Assembly: GCA_942491345.1 (NCBI GenBank)
Contig: CALOAN010000053.1
Location: forward strand, 186,001-250,000
Direction of reading: 5' to 3'
Length of the DNA stretch: 64,000 nucleotides
Source: JAHEEL01 sp942491345
GTDB lineage: Bacteria; Actinomycetota; Acidimicrobiia; Spongiisociales; UBA5794
Below are positions 1 to 8,254 of the stretch, in pieces. The notes under the pieces were generated by a model. That model worked only from the letters and a program-made list of their open reading frames with translations, did no database searches and had not been told where the DNA came from. The position numbers and the translations under genes are program-made. Every line of letters begins with the position of its first letter. The stretch's first letter is position 1.

Positions 1-655
1 TGTCGATGTTCTTCGCAGGAAGGTCCCCCACGACGTGATAGGGCTCATCCTGGATGTTCTGCATGAACACCAGATTCCAAATCTCGACATGACGTTCGTC
101 ATCAACCGCCGGTCCACCCGGCTCGCCGAATGCCGGACCCTTGTCGAAGAAGATCTCTGAGGACGGTCCGCAAGGCCCAGGTACGCCCATCTGCCAGAAG
201 TTGTCCTTGTCCAAGCGCTGCACGCGTTCGGGAGGTACTCCCACATCATCGATCCAGATCGCCGCGGCGTCGTCGTCGGTGATGTGCACGGTATACCAGA
301 GCCGTTCCGGGTCGATTCCGAAACCCTCCGTGATCAGGTCGTAGGACCACGGGATGGCCTTGTCCTTGAAGTAGTCACCGAATGAGAAGTTGCCGAGCAT
401 CTCGAAGAAGGTCAGGTGTCGGGCGGTGGTGCCGACGATGTCGATGTCGATCGTTCGAGCAACCTTCTGGACCGTTGTGGCGCGTGGATACGGAGGTGTC
501 TCCTCTCCCAACATGTACGGCTTGAACGGAACCATCCCGGCGTTGGTGAGGAGCAGAGTCGGGTCGATCGGAATCAGGGACGCCGATTGCAGCACGGTGT
601 GACCTCGTTCAGCGAAGAAGTCGAGAAAGATCCGGCGAATCTGATTGGAGTTCAT
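1..655 (-). CDS. alaS: alanyl-tRNA synthetase, N-terminal part (runs off the window)
   Basis: Charges tRNA-Ala with alanine in the cytoplasm. Only the first ~218 residues are present, and the 3' part lies before base 1. The translation starts MNSNQIRRIFLDFFAERGH and shows class II motifs typical of AlaRS: RATTVQKVARTIDID near residue 60, HLTFFEMLGNFSFGDYFK near residue 80, and the GPCGPSSEIFFD loop. The start is the ATG at 653-655, which matches the family N-terminus. No clear Shine-Dalgarno is seen. It follows a small membrane-protein gene and rarA on the same strand, the usual actinobacterial order. Identification is secure. The editing and C-Ala domains cannot be judged. Confidence 0.96.
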   Translation of the reverse strand, partial: MNSNQIRRIFLDFFAERGHTVLQSASLIPIDPTLLLTNAGMVPFKPYMLGEETPPYPRATTVQKVARTIDIDIVGTTARHLTFFEMLGNFSFGDYFKDKAIPWSYDLITEGFGIDPERLWYTVHITDDDAAAIWIDDVGVPPERVQRLDKDNFWQMGVPGPCGPSSEIFFDKGPAFGEPGGPAVDDERHVEIWNLVFMQNIQDEPYHVVGDLPAKNID

Positions 656-667
656 GCGAGCCGGAGG

Positions 668-892
668 TTAGCCCCGCCCGGACTCCACTCCCTCAGGCTC
701 GTCGGAAAGCCCAGCACGCTGCATCCTTCGGCCGGTCGCGTTCATCATGCCCGCGACGGTCACAACACCGGCTCGCGCGATGTTCTCCCTCGAGAGGCGA
801 TCGCGCGCGCGTTTCACTTTCGCACCGAGGTAGGCGCCGACACCGATGGTCGCCGCGGAGCCAAAGAGAAACCACTTGAGTCGTGTGAACAT
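668..892 (-). CDS. small membrane protein between rarA and alaS
   Basis: 74 residues starting MFTRLKWFLFGSAATIGVGAYLG. One N-terminal hydrophobic segment (about residues 6-24) is followed by a basic, Arg-rich cytoplasmic tail. It lies 12 bp before alaS and 11 bp after rarA on the same strand, so it is probably cotranscribed. Small proteins at this position between rarA and alaS are common in actinobacteria and usually hypothetical. I do not recognise a function. A shadow ORF overlaps on another frame, but the spacing and hydrophobic start favour this one. Confidence 0.65.
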   Translation of the reverse strand: MFTRLKWFLFGSAATIGVGAYLGAKVKRARDRLSRENIARAGVVTVAGMMNATGRRMQRAGLSDEPEGVESGRG

Positions 893-903
893 GTCGTGGG
901 AGG

Positions 904-2247
904 CTAGCGCCGGCGGCCCAGGACTCGATCGATGCGGCCGAGTCGCTCGCCGATTTCGGATTCCTCTCCGTGATCTCCGGGGCGATACAAGGTTGCGTCA
1001 ACCGCTTCGTCGGGCAGATACTGCTGCGGGACCACGCCGAGCGGATCGTTGTGCGGGTATTGGTAGCCGGCCCCGTAGCCCATGGCACGCTCACCGGCCG
1101 TCGCCGCGGAACGAAGGTGTACGGGAACGTCCGCCCCGGGTGTTCCTTCCACAGCCTCCCTCGCAGCGCTGATTGCGTTCGCGAGAGAGTTCGACTTCGG
1201 AGCGGTCGCCAGGTACACGGTGGCGTGCGTCAGTGCATACGCACCTTCCGGAATGCCGATGACCTCGACCGCGCGAAACGCGTCGACGGCAATCCCGAGA
1301 CCCTGCGAGTCGGCAAGGCCGATGTCTTCCGATGCCAGGATCACGAGACGTCGAGCGATGAACTTCGGATCCTCCCCCGCTCCGATCATGGTGTGGAGCC
1401 AGTAGAGAGCGGCATCGACGTCGGACCCTCGGACACTCTTGATGAAGGCGGAAATGACGTCGTAGTGGCGGTCGCCTCCCTTGTCGTAGCGAATCACCCT
1501 CCGCTGGAGTGCCTCGGCGATCTCTTCACGCCCGACTGATTCCTTCCCGCGCCCCTCTGCGATCGTCACCGCCAGCTCGAAGCCGTTCAGGGCCAAGCGG
1601 GCGTCGCCGCCGACGCGATGCGCGAGGTCGTCCATCGCCTCGTCGTCGATCGCGACATCTGGGATGCCTCGAACCTGGTCGGTCATGGCTCGATGAATGA
1701 GATCCTTCACCTCTTCAGGCGCCAACTCCTCGGTTCGGAACACACTCGATCGGCTGATCAGCGGCGAATTGACTTCGAAAAACGGATTCTCAGTCGTCGC
1801 CCCGACCAGGATGATGATGCCGTCTTCCACACCGGGGAGGAGGGCATCTTGCTGAGCCTTGGTGAAGCGATGGATCTCGTCGAGGAACAGAACAGTGCGC
1901 CCGTCGCCGTTCTCGATACGCCGTGTCGCCATCGCCAGCACTTCGCGAACGTCCTTGACCCCGGCCGACGTCGCGGAGAGCTGTTCGAAACGGGCGCTGC
2001 TGTTGACGGCCACAAGGCGTGCAAGCGTGGTCTTCCCGGATCCCGGCGGTCCCCACAAGATCATCGAGACGGGCCGGCCCGCCTCCACCATCGTGCGGAA
2101 CGCAGCTCCCGGCGCGAGGAGGCCTTGCTGACCTACGACTTCGTCCAAATTGGCCGGGCGCATTCGTGCGGCCAGCGGGGCATTCGCGCGCCGCCGTTCG
2201 GCCCGCTGGTCGGAGAAGAGGTCGGGGTCAGTCACCCGCCGCCTCAT
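904..2247 (-). CDS. rarA: replication-associated recombination protein A (AAA+ ATPase)
   Basis: RarA/MgsA-type AAA+ ATPase acting at stalled replication forks, related to RuvB and clamp-loader subunits. 447 residues at most. Walker A GPPGSGKTTLARL is near residue 67 and Walker B LFLDEIHRFTKAQQDALLP near residue 120. The sensor-1 region is GATTENPFFEVN, and the C-terminal tetramerisation region includes DAALYWLHTMIGAGEDPKFIARRL. The first ATG overlaps aspS by 20 bp. A GTG at 2235 (VTDPDLFSDQ) is an equally good start and looks more like the family. It sits in the alaS-rarA-aspS-hisS block, where the genes overlap and are likely cotranscribed. Confidence 0.95.
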   Translation of the reverse strand: MRRRVTDPDLFSDQRAERRRANAPLAARMRPANLDEVVGQQGLLAPGAAFRTMVEAGRPVSMILWGPPGSGKTTLARLVAVNSSARFEQLSATSAGVKDVREVLAMATRRIENGDGRTVLFLDEIHRFTKAQQDALLPGVEDGIIILVGATTENPFFEVNSPLISRSSVFRTEELAPEEVKDLIHRAMTDQVRGIPDVAIDDEAMDDLAHRVGGDARLALNGFELAVTIAEGRGKESVGREEIAEALQRRVIRYDKGGDRHYDVISAFIKSVRGSDVDAALYWLHTMIGAGEDPKFIARRLVILASEDIGLADSQGLGIAVDAFRAVEVIGIPEGAYALTHATVYLATAPKSNSLANAISAAREAVEGTPGADVPVHLRSAATAGERAMGYGAGYQYPHNDPLGVVPQQYLPDEAVDATLYRPGDHGEESEIGERLGRIDRVLGRRR

Positions 2248-4018
2248 CGGCGGCCCACTCAGCCCGCACTTCAGGCCGGACCTCGATACCCAGTTCTCGG
2301 AGTTGACCGTCCTCGACCCTGCTCGGCGAGCCGGTCAAGGGGTCGGCGCCGCTCTGGGTCTTGGGGAACGGGATCACTTCGCGGATGTTCGGAGCATCCT
2401 GCAGGATGGCGACGAGCCGGTCGATGCCGATCGCGAAACCGGCATGCGGCGGGGTCCCGTAGCGCAGAGCTTCGAGGAACCAGCCGAATCGGCGCTCCGC
2501 ATCTTCGTCGGAGATGCCGAGCGTCTCGAACACCTGGGCCTGTACGGCCGGATCGTGGATTCTCACGCTGCCCGAACCCAACTCAGAGCCGTTGAGAACC
2601 AAATCGTAGGCCTTCGAGATGGCATGTCCGGGGTCTTCGCGCATCTCATCTACATCCACCGGCGCCGTGAAGGGGTGGTGGAGCGCTACCCAGTCGCCGT
2701 CGTCGTTCCGTTCGAACACGGGGAAGTCGACGACGAAGAGGTAAGCCAGCTCGGTGTGTCCGCTCGGTTGCCCGACATCGATGCGGATCTGGCCGAGCAC
2801 GTCGAGCGCCGTCGCGGTTTCATCTGCAACAAGGAGCAGGACATCGCCCGTTCCTCCTCCGAGCGTTGTGCCGATTCCGGTCAGCTCATCGTCAGAGAGG
2901 AACTTCGCCACCGGCGACCGCAGCGTGCCGTCCTCCTCGACAACCAGCCACACCAGGCCCTTTGCTCCAAGCTCTTGAGCTCTCGACGAAAGCCCGTCGA
3001 GTCCGGAGCGCGAGAGACCGAGTGCACCGGCGTTGATCCCGCGGATGGATCCATTCGCTTCGAGCACACCTGCGAACGCCTTGAATTCAGTGGCGGCGAA
3101 GACGGGGCTGAGATCCTGAATCTGCATCCCGAAGCGGATGTCCGGTTTGTCCGTTCCATAGCGCTCCATCGCCTCGCGCCACGTCAGCCGCGGAAAAGGC
3201 CGCTCGATGTCGGTTTCTCGCAGCGCCTTGGTGACCGCGGTCGACACAGCTTCGAGCGTCTCGAGGACATCGTCTTGCCCCCAGAACGAACCCTCGAAGT
3301 CGAGCTGGGTGAACTCGAGCTGGCGATCGGCCCGGAGATCCTCATCCCGGTAGCAGCGAGCGATCTGGTAGTAGCGCTCGATCCCGGCAATCATCAGGAG
3401 CTGCTTGAACAGCTGTGGCGACTGGGGCAAGGCGTAGAAGCTCCCTTTTCGCAGGCGGGAGGGAACAAGCATGTCCCTGGCCCCTTCGGGGGTGGATGCG
3501 ATCAACGTCGGGGTCTCGATCTCCATGAAACCGAGGTCGTCCATGACATCCCGCATGGCGCGGATGGCCCTTGATCGGGCTCGTACGTTGTCGGCCATCC
3601 CAGGGCGCCTGAGGTCGAGATAGCGATACTGCAGGCGTTTCGCTTCGTCGACGTCGCTCCGATCATCGATCTGAAACGGAAGCGGCTCGGAAGGGCTCAG
3701 TACCGCCATTGTGTCGGCGGCGACCTCGATTTCGCCGGTCGGGAGCTCCGGGTTCGCCATGTCGGCCGGGCGGAGTCGCACGATCCCTTCCACCGAGATA
3801 CAGAACTCAGAGCGCAGGCCCTGGAGATCTGAAGCCGACGCCGGTTCGCCCTCCGGGTTCAGCACCACCTGCACCACCCCACTCTGGTCTCGCAGATCGA
3901 CGAAGACCACGCCGCCATGGTCGCGGCGGCGTGCCACCCAGCCCGCGAGAACGACGCGGTCTCCGACGTCGTCAGCCGTCAACGTTCCTGCATCTCGGTT
4001 CTTCAGCGTGTCAGCCAT
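2228..4018 (-). CDS. aspS: aspartyl-tRNA synthetase
   Basis: Class II AspRS of the long bacterial type, 596 residues. An N-terminal OB-fold anticodon-binding domain (VVLAGWVARRRDHGGVVFVDLRD) is followed by motif 2, YRDEDLRADRQLEFTQLD, a GAD insertion domain, and motif 3, GFAIGIDRLVAIL. The C-terminus is AADEAAGD. Its 3' end overlaps rarA by 20 bp and its start overlaps the end of hisS by 16 bp, so it is translated from an operon. Whether it also makes Asp-tRNA-Asn was not determined, because gatCAB is not in the window. Confidence 0.97.
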   Translation of the reverse strand: MADTLKNRDAGTLTADDVGDRVVLAGWVARRRDHGGVVFVDLRDQSGVVQVVLNPEGEPASASDLQGLRSEFCISVEGIVRLRPADMANPELPTGEIEVAADTMAVLSPSEPLPFQIDDRSDVDEAKRLQYRYLDLRRPGMADNVRARSRAIRAMRDVMDDLGFMEIETPTLIASTPEGARDMLVPSRLRKGSFYALPQSPQLFKQLLMIAGIERYYQIARCYRDEDLRADRQLEFTQLDFEGSFWGQDDVLETLEAVSTAVTKALRETDIERPFPRLTWREAMERYGTDKPDIRFGMQIQDLSPVFAATEFKAFAGVLEANGSIRGINAGALGLSRSGLDGLSSRAQELGAKGLVWLVVEEDGTLRSPVAKFLSDDELTGIGTTLGGGTGDVLLLVADETATALDVLGQIRIDVGQPSGHTELAYLFVVDFPVFERNDDGDWVALHHPFTAPVDVDEMREDPGHAISKAYDLVLNGSELGSGSVRIHDPAVQAQVFETLGISDEDAERRFGWFLEALRYGTPPHAGFAIGIDRLVAILQDAPNIREVIPFPKTQSGADPLTGSPSRVEDGQLRELGIEVRPEVRAEWAADEAAGD

Positions 4019-5232
4019 GTCTCGATCTCCTCTACGGCGACTGGCAGTTGCTCACCGGTCGCCAGGTCGCGTGCGGTCACACGGCCTTCGTTCCATTCCT
4101 CGCCGACGACGAGAGCGTTCGCCGCTCTGGCACGGTCGGCTGCCTTGAACTGTGCTTTCACAGAACGGTCACCTGCCGTGGAATCCACCCTGAATCCCGA
4201 CCGGCGCAGGGCGCGAACGAGGGCTTGTGCCTCAATTCGCCGATCCGCATCAGCGACGACCACGAACGCGTCGAGGGCGGGCTGCGGATCTGACAGCTCC
4301 CTGGCCAAAAGGATCCGGTCGAGGCCCATCGCCAATCCGACGGCCGGTGTTGGCTTGCCACCGACCATCTCGAACAGCGGGTCGTAGCGGCCGCCACCGC
4401 CAACCGAACTCTGCGCCGCCTCGAAGTTGAGCGGCACGTACTCGAAGACGGTGCGGTTGTAGTAGTCGAGGCCGCGCACGAGGTTCGGCGCGATCCGATA
4501 AGGAATCCCGGCACCATCCAGCCCTGCCCGGACGCCCGCGAAATGTTCAGCTGCCGCCGACGAAAGATGGTCGACGGGGGTCGGTGCATCAGCCACCACG
4601 TCCGCGTCGGTCTTCGAGTCGAGCACCCGCATCGGGTTCTCATACATCCGTCGAACGGCATCCTCGGAAAGCTCACTCTTGCGGGACTCCAGGAAGGCGG
4701 TCAACTCGGACCGATAGTCGACTCGATCGCTGCCATCTCCGATGCTGTTCAGCTGCACCTCGACGTCGCGCACCCCGAGTTCCTCGAGATACCGGTAGCC
4801 GAACTCGATGACCTCCACATCGGCGTCGAACGATGCCTCTCCAAGGTATTCGACACCGGCCTGCGAGAACTGGCGTCTTCGCCCCTTCTGCGGCCGTTCG
4901 TAGCGGAACATCGGTCCCCAGTAGAACCCTTTGAAGGTCCCCACAACACCGCCGGCCTGAATGAGGGCACGCACGACGGACGCGGTCCCCTCGGGCCTGA
5001 GGGTTACTGACCGCCCGCCCTTGTCGGTGAAGGTGTACATCTGCTTCTCCACGACTTCGGTGTCCTCGCCGATGCCTCTCGAGAACAGCTCGGTGGACTC
5101 GAATAGCGGTGTGAGGACGAGTCCGTATCCGTAACGCTCGGCGAGGTCGAGGAAGACGCGCTCTGCCGTCACCCACTCGTAGGAGGCGGGCGGCAGGATG
5201 TCGTCGGTGCCTTTCGGCGCGCGATACGTCAT
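4003..5232 (-). CDS. hisS: histidyl-tRNA synthetase
   Basis: Class II HisRS, 409 residues, starting MTYRAPKGTDDILPP. Motifs seen are LRPEGTASVVRA (motif 2 region), FRYERPQKGRRRQFSQ, the HisA region GLDYYNRTVFEYV, and the anticodon-binding C-terminus ending VEEIETWLTR. The start was placed at 5232 rather than the upstream in-frame ATG at 5358 because the family N-terminus begins here and GGAGGGTC precedes it. The start codon and Shine-Dalgarno lie inside a small perfect hairpin (5231-5246), and a larger palindrome lies ~40 bp upstream. Translation may therefore be controlled. The gene overlaps aspS by 16 bp. Confidence 0.96.
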   Translation of the reverse strand: MTYRAPKGTDDILPPASYEWVTAERVFLDLAERYGYGLVLTPLFESTELFSRGIGEDTEVVEKQMYTFTDKGGRSVTLRPEGTASVVRALIQAGGVVGTFKGFYWGPMFRYERPQKGRRRQFSQAGVEYLGEASFDADVEVIEFGYRYLEELGVRDVEVQLNSIGDGSDRVDYRSELTAFLESRKSELSEDAVRRMYENPMRVLDSKTDADVVADAPTPVDHLSSAAAEHFAGVRAGLDGAGIPYRIAPNLVRGLDYYNRTVFEYVPLNFEAAQSSVGGGGRYDPLFEMVGGKPTPAVGLAMGLDRILLARELSDPQPALDAFVVVADADRRIEAQALVRALRRSGFRVDSTAGDRSVKAQFKAADRARAANALVVGEEWNEGRVTARDLATGEQLPVAVEEIETWLTR

Positions 5233-5246
5233 GACCCTCCGGTCAT
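5231..5246 (-). promoter_or_regulatory. hairpin over the hisS ribosome site and start codon
   Basis: On the minus strand, ATGACC-GGAG-GGTCAT forms a perfect 6-bp stem whose 4-nt loop is the Shine-Dalgarno core; the right arm pairs the first bases of the hisS ATG. The upstream ATG (5246) also opens a 5-codon reading frame, MTGGS, whose TGA overlaps the hisS ATG. The sequence is plain. The regulatory role is inference. Confidence 0.45.
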
Positions 5247-5273
5247 CAGAAGAACGGCAAGGGTAGTGGCGCT

Positions 5274-5383
5274 GCGAACCCAGGGTTCTCCACCTTCTAT
5301 TCGGCGCTACGAGCCCGCGGTTCGACGGGGACCATTCCGCGGGCTGGCAGCGCCGCATGCGGGGTGGAGAACCCTGGGTACGC
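5274..5383. repeat. long nested palindrome upstream of hisS
   Basis: A 110-bp interrupted palindrome lies between the hydrolase stop and hisS. Outer arms 5278-5294 and 5363-5379 are a perfect 17-bp match (ACCCAGGGTTCTCCACC), with further pairing 5274-5276 / 5381-5383. Middle arms 5302-5308 / 5349-5355 pair over 7 bp. Inner arms 5312-5320 / 5337-5345 pair over 9 bp around a 16-nt loop. It could be an RNA leader structure, a terminator or a small mobile palindromic element. No target-site duplication or T-box consensus was found. Confidence 0.7.
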
Positions 5384-5387
5384 GGTG

Positions 5388-6047
5388 TCAGATGTCTAGG
5401 TACTCGAGGATGAAGGGGTTTACGACCCGCTCGCGCCCGATCGTGGTCTCCGGGCCGTGACCTGGGAGGACCCGAGTGTCGTCGGGGAGTGTCATCACCC
5501 GAGTGCGCATCGAGGCCATCAGCGTCCTGAAGTCGCCGCCCGGCAGGTCCGACCGGCCGATCGAGCCCGCGAAGAGCTGATCACCCGAGAAGATCAGGCC
5601 CTCCTCCTCGACGACGAACACACAGTGCCCGAGCGTGTGGCCCGGGGTGTGGCGCACCTCGAAATCGAATCCGGCGAACGCAAGGTGTTGGCCGTCGACC
5701 AGGTCGACATACCGTTCGGGAGGTGCGAACTGCTCTACCCCCGGCGGCACGAAACCGAAGATCGACCGGAGCTGCGTCGCCGGATCGGAGACGAGGTAGT
5801 CATCGTCCGGGTGGATGTACGCGCTCACCCCGGTTCGCTCGACCACACCGGCGGCTCCCCCGGCGTGGTCAACGTGGCCGTGTGTGACGAGGAGAGCGAC
5901 CGGGACCAGGTCATAGGCCGTCAGAAGCCGTGCGACGGCGTCAACGTCGGGCGGCGCATCAACGATCACGGCAGGTCCGCCGCGTTCGGGGGCGATCACG
6001 TAGCAGTTCGTTGCCGCCGCCCAGAGCTCAGCTGAGGCGAGGATCAT
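5388..6047 (-). CDS. metallo-beta-lactamase fold hydrolase (glyoxalase II-like)
   Basis: 219 residues. The metal-binding signature THGHVDHAGG is near residue 55, followed by HTPGHTLGH, FSGDQLF and a C-terminal LPGHGPETTIG, which together give the usual binuclear zinc ligands. The length fits the short YcbL/GloB-like family rather than full glyoxalase II, so the thioester substrate is unknown. It overlaps the end of relA by 4 bp (ATGA), as in mycobacteria, where a glyoxalase-II-like gene follows relA. The cytoplasmic enzyme may hydrolyse S-acylated low-molecular-weight thiols; mycothiol is plausible because mshD is in the window. That is inference. Confidence 0.88.
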   Translation of the reverse strand: MILASAELWAAATNCYVIAPERGGPAVIVDAPPDVDAVARLLTAYDLVPVALLVTHGHVDHAGGAAGVVERTGVSAYIHPDDDYLVSDPATQLRSIFGFVPPGVEQFAPPERYVDLVDGQHLAFAGFDFEVRHTPGHTLGHCVFVVEEEGLIFSGDQLFAGSIGRSDLPGGDFRTLMASMRTRVMTLPDDTRVLPGHGPETTIGRERVVNPFILEYLDI

Positions 6048-8242
6048 CGACCGCCCCCGGGTACGAGCCGGTACGCCTCGTACACACCATCCACATCGCG
6101 CAAGTCAGAAAGCACGCGTTCGAGCTGTGCCGGATCGGACAACTCGACTTCGTAGCGAAGGAACGCCACCCGGTCGCGCCCCGCGATCGACGAGGAGGTA
6201 TGAATATTGGCCCCGTGGTCCGACAGGACCGACGTGACGTCTCTCAACAGCCTCGGCCGATCGAGCGCCTCGACTTGAACCCAGACCAGGAACGACCCCG
6301 CCTGGTCTGGCGCCCAAGCCACCTCGATCAGGCGCTCCGGTTGCCCTTCGAGCGAGCCGATGTTCGCGCAATCCGTCCGGTGGACCGAGACTCCCCGACC
6401 AACGGTCACAAAGCCCATGATGGGATCCCCCGGTACCGGAGCGCAGCACCGCGCGAGGTTGACCAGGACGTCGTCGAGGCCTTCGACGATGACCCCGCTG
6501 ATCGGGCGCGTTCGCCGCTTTGCGGGATCGACGAGCAACCCGAGCATCTCCTCGGTGTTGTCATCCGTTTCCGGCACCGTGCGGCGCTCGAGGCGGTCGA
6601 CGACCGTCTTCGCACTGACACGTCCTTCGCCCACGGCACCGTAGAGGTGCTCCACGTCACTGAATCCGAGTTCCTCAGCGACCGTCAGGAGGTCGTCGTC
6701 GTGGCCGCTCAGTGCCATGGAGTGCCGCCGCAGCTCCTTGATGACCTCCTCTCGTCCGTTCGCAAGCGCCGTCTCGCGACGCTCCTTCGCGAACCACTGC
6801 CTGATCTTCGCCGCGGCACGTGCCGACGTGACGAACTCGAGCCAGTCGCGGCTCGGATGTGCGTCCTCCGACTTCGAGGTCAGAACCTCGACGATGTCGC
6901 CCGACTCGAGCTGCGTCGTGAGCGGAACCAGGCGGCTGTTGACTTTCGCACCGACGCAGCGGTGTCCGACCTGCGTGTGGATGCGGTAGGCGAAATCAAC
7001 CGGTGTCGCTCCCCGAGACAGTGTGATCACCGCACCCTTCGGGGTCAGGGCAAAGACCTCGTCTTGGTAGAGATCGAGCTTCAGGGCCTCGAAGAACTCT
7101 CCCGCGTTCGCGGTCGCGTTCTGAAGGAAGTTGATGTCGGCGACCAGGGGTTCCGCTGAACCGTCGTCACCCTCCTTGTAGCGCCAGTGCGCGGCAATAC
7201 CCGCCTCGGCCTGCTCGTGCATCTCGAGCGTTCGGATCTGAACCTCCAGGCCCTTGCCGTCCGGACCCACCACGGTGGTGTGCAAGGACTGGTAGAGGTT
7301 GAACTTGGGCATGGCGATGTAGTCCTTGAATCTCCCCTGGATCGGTGCCCACATCGAATGCACGAGGCCGAGCGCCGCGTAGCAGTCACGAACCTCGGGG
7401 ACGATGATGCGGATTCCGATAAGGTCGTGGATCTCCTCGAATTCAAGGCCCGAGTCGACCATCTTTCGGTAGATGGAGTACACCAGTTTCGGTCGTCCGG
7501 TGATCGTGGCCTCGATCCCTGCGCTTTCGAGCGCAGAGCCCACGGCGGCCATGACTCGCTGGAGATAGAGCTCTCGCTCGGGCGCCCGCTGCCGAATCTG
7601 CTCTTCGAGCGTTCTTCTCCGTGCAGGATGCAGGGCGGCGAAACTGCGTTCCTCGAGTTCGTGTTTGATCTCTTGGACTCCGAGGCGATGAGCGAGCGGC
7701 GCATAGACGTCAAGTGTCTCCGACGCCACACGGCGGCGTTTCTCTTCCGGCAGCGGATCGATCGTCCGCATGTTGTGCGTCCGGTCGGCCAGCTTGATGA
7801 GCAGCACGCGAATGTCCTTGGCCATCGCAACAGCCATCTTGCGAATCGTCGCGGCCTGCTGCTCCTCGCGACTCGAGAACTTGATCCGGTCCAGCTTGGT
7901 GACGCCATCCACGAGGAGTGCCACCTCTTCGCCGAAGTCGCGCTCGAGATCCTCGAGGCTGATGTCGGTGTCCTCGACCACGTCGTGCAGGAGTGCTGCG
8001 GCGATCGTGGCCGTGTCGAGTCCATACGCGGCAAGGATCTGGGCGACGGCGATCGGGTGGGCGATGTACGGGTCGCCGGTTCGACGCGTCTGACCGGCGT
8101 GGGCCTCGGCGGCCACGGCGTAGGCATGACGAATGACGTCGATATCGGTTCCCGGATGATGCTTGACGGCGACCTCGATGAGATCGTCGAGCATCTCCTC
8201 GGGTGCCTTCACCGGATCGGTCGCGAGGGCGGCGTCTGCCAT
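6044..8242 (-). CDS. relA: bifunctional (p)ppGpp synthetase/hydrolase (RelA/SpoT)
   Basis: Makes and degrades the stringent-response alarmone. 732 residues. The N-terminal HD hydrolase has ALLHDVVEDT near residue 85. The synthetase domain has RFKDYIAMPKFNLYQSLHTT and LEVQIRTLEMH. A TGS domain follows (VITLSRGATPVDFAYRIHTQVGH), and a zinc-finger/ACT C-terminus contains CCAPVPGD and AFLRYEVELSD. The RFKD signature and intact HD residues indicate a bifunctional Rel rather than a synthetase-only RelA. It lies 9 bp after secF. A -10-like TAGAAT ends 6 nt before the ATG and overlaps the secF stop codon, so it may have its own leaderless promoter. Confidence 0.97.
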   Translation of the reverse strand: MADAALATDPVKAPEEMLDDLIEVAVKHHPGTDIDVIRHAYAVAAEAHAGQTRRTGDPYIAHPIAVAQILAAYGLDTATIAAALLHDVVEDTDISLEDLERDFGEEVALLVDGVTKLDRIKFSSREEQQAATIRKMAVAMAKDIRVLLIKLADRTHNMRTIDPLPEEKRRRVASETLDVYAPLAHRLGVQEIKHELEERSFAALHPARRRTLEEQIRQRAPERELYLQRVMAAVGSALESAGIEATITGRPKLVYSIYRKMVDSGLEFEEIHDLIGIRIIVPEVRDCYAALGLVHSMWAPIQGRFKDYIAMPKFNLYQSLHTTVVGPDGKGLEVQIRTLEMHEQAEAGIAAHWRYKEGDDGSAEPLVADINFLQNATANAGEFFEALKLDLYQDEVFALTPKGAVITLSRGATPVDFAYRIHTQVGHRCVGAKVNSRLVPLTTQLESGDIVEVLTSKSEDAHPSRDWLEFVTSARAAAKIRQWFAKERRETALANGREEVIKELRRHSMALSGHDDDLLTVAEELGFSDVEHLYGAVGEGRVSAKTVVDRLERRTVPETDDNTEEMLGLLVDPAKRRTRPISGVIVEGLDDVLVNLARCCAPVPGDPIMGFVTVGRGVSVHRTDCANIGSLEGQPERLIEVAWAPDQAGSFLVWVQVEALDRPRLLRDVTSVLSDHGANIHTSSSIAGRDRVAFLRYEVELSDPAQLERVLSDLRDVDGVYEAYRLVPGGGR

Positions 8243-8254
8243 CCCTAGATTCTA
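8243..8254 (-). promoter_or_regulatory. leaderless-type -10 of relA
   Basis: On the minus strand TAGAAT (8249-8254) is followed by 6 nt and then the relA ATG. Its TAG is the stop codon of secF. Transcription would begin at the A of ATG. No Shine-Dalgarno is present. Confidence 0.5.

Noticed and set aside
5274..5383. T-box riboswitch for hisS
   Set aside because: A GGTGGAGAACC stretch faintly recalls the T-box but the AGGGTGGNACCGCG consensus, specifier loop and competing terminator are absent.
5930..7159. 409-codon plus-strand frame across relA
   Set aside because: Antisense shadow of relA with charged, low-complexity composition; relA motifs are intact on the other strand.
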